From assembly GCA_041667115.1 (NCBI GenBank), contig JBAYFO010000008.1, positions 20,630-84,629 of the forward strand: DNA of 64,000 bases. The letters are read 5' to 3'. Below the pieces are notes generated by a model. It did no database searches and had not been told where the DNA came from. It saw only the letters and a program-made list of their open reading frames with translations. The translations under genes were made by a program, and so were the position numbers. The first letter of the stretch is position 1, and each line of letters begins with the position of its first letter. Shown piece by piece: positions 62,236 through 64,000 of this stretch. Source of the DNA: UBA1563 sp041667115 (GTDB lineage Bacteria > Bacteroidota > Ignavibacteria > Ignavibacteriales > Ignavibacteriaceae).

Positions 62236-63144
62236 GAATTAGGAATTAGGAATAACAACAATCATATAATCCCAATTGTTCAAGCGCTGCTTGTAACTTT
62301 TTTATGGTCAACTTCGTTTATTATAATTAAATGGGGATTGGTTGATATTCCGCCGGTAACGTATGCCGGGTTGCGCTACGGGTTAGCATTTTTAATATTC
62401 ATTCCTTTTATTCTCAAAAAAAAATATTTACTTGAGATAAAACAGCTCAACGCGGTTCAGTGGAAACAACTCCTTCTTCTCGGATTAATTTTTTACACCT
62501 TTACACAAGGCGCTCAATTTTTAGGATTGTCATTACTTCCTTCAGTTACGGTAAGCCTGCTGCTAAACTTCACCCCGATTATTGTGGCTGTTGCGGGAAT
62601 TGTTTTGCTAAACGAGAAACCTTCTTCACTTCAATGGATCGGTTCTCTTTTATTTATTGCGGGGATTGTTACTTATTTCTTCCCGGTTGCGTTTGTAGGA
62701 AACAAGGGACTTGGTTTAGTGGTTATGCTTGTTGGAGTTTTAGCAAATGCCGGCTCGGCAATTATCGGGAGAAATATTAATCGCAAAAAAAATATTAGTC
62801 CGGTAGTTGTAACCTTTATTAGTATGGGTATTGGCGCGATAATTTTGATCGTCATCGGTTTTATGCTGAATGGTGTACCGGTATTAAGTTTAAAAAATTG
62901 CCTTTTCTTATTGTGGCTTGCGGGAATCAATACTGCCTTTGCCTTTACGTTGTGGAATGTAACGCTTCGTTCCCTTACCGCGATGGAGTCAAGTATTATC
63001 AACGGGACAATGCTTATTCAAATTGCTGTGCTTGCATGGTATTTTTTAGGTGAACGGATAACGGTTACCGAAGGAATTGGAATGGCAATAGCCGCTGTCG
63101 GAGCGGTACTTGTGCAAATGAGAAGAGGGATAATCAAAAAGTAA
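62236..63144 (+). CDS. EamA/DMT family transporter, start codon unclear
   Basis: Ten hydrophobic helices of the two-EamA-domain kind. The coding pattern begins with HIIPIVQALLVTFLWSTSF (helix 1), before any ATG in frame; the first common alternative start is TTG at 62338 and would lose helix 1. Upstream an in-frame ATG at 62221 is cut by a TAG at 62233, inside three copies of AATTAGG. So the start may use a rare codon (62266-62275) or was damaged by the short repeat. It exports or imports metabolites; substrate unknown. Confidence 0.75.
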   Translation, partial: ELGIRNNNNHIIPIVQALLVTFLWSTSFIIIKWGLVDIPPVTYAGLRYGLAFLIFIPFILKKKYLLEIKQLNAVQWKQLLLLGLIFYTFTQGAQFLGLSLLPSVTVSLLLNFTPIIVAVAGIVLLNEKPSSLQWIGSLLFIAGIVTYFFPVAFVGNKGLGLVVMLVGVLANAGSAIIGRNINRKKNISPVVVTFISMGIGAIILIVIGFMLNGVPVLSLKNCLFLLWLAGINTAFAFTLWNVTLRSLTAMESSIINGTMLIQIAVLAWYFLGERITVTEGIGMAIAAVGAVLVQMRRGIIKK

Positions 63145-63215
63145 ATTGATCATCTCTTTGTTTTTACCCATTTCTTTACAAAATTGCATTATCGTTCACC
63201 AAACATTTAACGCAT

Positions 63216-64000
63216 ATGAAACCTTGGACAAAAATTCTTTTAGGTTCTATCGCATCACTTGTTATCATTCTACTTATTGCAGGATATTTCTTCCGGCAAA
63301 TGTTGTACAGTTCACTTCCAGAATATGACGGAGAATTTCAGACAGATAAAATTAAAAGCGATGTTGTAATTTCTTTTGACTCGTTAGCCATTCCTTATAT
63401 CCAAGCCGACAACGAAGAAAGCGCTGCGTTTGCGCTTGGTTTTTTACATGCGCGTGAACGGCTGTTCCAAATGGATTTGATTCGCCGTGCTGGCGCAGGA
63501 AGATTAAGTGAAGTTTTCGGAAGGAAGACTCTTTCGTTTGATAAAATGTTTTTAACGGTGGGAATTAAACAAACCGCTGAAAAAATTTATCAATCAGCTC
63601 ATCCCGAAACAAAAAAAATGCTTTCCGCCTATGCCGACGGAGTAAATTACTTCATTAAAAAATTCCATAAAAAACTTCCCATCGAATTTGATATTCTAAA
63701 ATATGAACCGTACAAGTGGAAACCGGTGCACAGCTTGATGGTCATACGGTTAATGGCTTGGGAGTTGAACATCAGCTGGTGGACGGACATTATTTTTACC
63801 AAACTTGTGCAGCAGCTTGGTGAAGAAAAAGCAAAATTGATTTTGCCTGATTATCCCGAAAACGCACCGACAATTATTCCTTCTTCAATCTTGAAAGAAC
63901 CAAAAATCAATACGGCGTTTATTGAAACAAACCTGGCATTCCGGCAATTTCTTGGGCTCACCGGAACGCATATCGGTTCAAACAATTGGGTGGTGAATAA
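63216..64000 (+). CDS. penicillin acylase family protein, 5' part only
   Basis: The frame is open to the right edge (261 codons visible). MKPWTKILLGSIASLVIILL is a membrane anchor or uncleaved signal; then IPYIQADNEESAAFALGFLHARERLFQMDLIRRAGAGRLSE is the alpha-chain core of penicillin acylases, and the last visible residues GSNNWVV hold the Ser that becomes the N-terminal nucleophile after self-cleavage. Ntn hydrolase acting on amides such as acyl-homoserine lactones or beta-lactams; substrate unknown. Confidence 0.92.
   Translation, partial: MKPWTKILLGSIASLVIILLIAGYFFRQMLYSSLPEYDGEFQTDKIKSDVVISFDSLAIPYIQADNEESAAFALGFLHARERLFQMDLIRRAGAGRLSEVFGRKTLSFDKMFLTVGIKQTAEKIYQSAHPETKKMLSAYADGVNYFIKKFHKKLPIEFDILKYEPYKWKPVHSLMVIRLMAWELNISWWTDIIFTKLVQQLGEEKAKLILPDYPENAPTIIPSSILKEPKINTAFIETNLAFRQFLGLTGTHIGSNNWVVN

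Overview
The window looks like a chromosomal segment of an Ignavibacteria / Bacteroidota-Chlorobi-group bacterium. It is AT-rich. Two secreted proteins end in type IX secretion (T9SS type A) tails with the NFPNPFNPTTKI motif that is typical of Ignavibacteria. One tRNA promoter matches the Bacteroidota form TTTG-N19-TAnnTTTG. Many intergenic gaps hold short palindromes. No 16S gene or other firm taxonomic marker is present, so the assignment is inference.

Layout. 1-6.9 kb: the edge of a secreted-protein gene with an apparent frameshift, a WecG/TagA-type glycosyltransferase, a C39-like peptidase, an ATP-grasp ligase, a lipoprotein, and a cobalamin unit (riboswitch, BtuB-like receptor, ECF-S-like membrane protein). 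7.1-9.1 kb: a 21-bp minisatellite and an unusual membrane-anchored ExoVII-large-subunit-like protein. 9.1-16 kb: an SDR, carbonic anhydrase, GNAT and the sdhCAB operon. 16.3-22.2 kb: a group of mostly unrecognised genes (GH46-like hydrolase, four-helix membrane protein, ACP-like protein, exported probable barrel, two hypotheticals) with a second 21-bp repeat tract.

22.2-32.5 kb is accessory DNA. From about 23.1 to 31.1 kb all genes point the same way, most carry unknown or niche functions, and most gaps hold attC-like hairpins ending in GTTRRRY-like cores. I read this as an integron-type cassette array without an integrase in the window (a CALIN). Its cargo is a coiled-coil membrane protein, a HEPN-motif protein, a DUF3892 protein, two T9SS proteins with different heads on nearly the same tail, two copies of a small membrane protein, an ICMT-like methyltransferase and a zinc-ribbon/DUF2007 protein. 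Next to it lies a frameshifted RhuM-Fic gene between 84-bp direct repeats.

32.5-64 kb is mostly core genome: a parvulin/TonB-C lipoprotein, obgE, M48 peptidase, aldo/keto reductase, TerC, tRNA(CAU), secG, PBP4, LOG, rpsU, ECF sigma factor, M14 peptidase, redoxin, DUF2461, CYTH and an AddB-like nuclease. A long same-strand run follows (greA, ribD, ribE, tilS, hpt, ftsH, polyprenol kinase, then menC), then a single-protein type IIG restriction-methylation enzyme on the other strand, an L,D-transpeptidase, an EamA transporter with an unclear start, and the first part of a penicillin acylase-family gene cut by the window edge.
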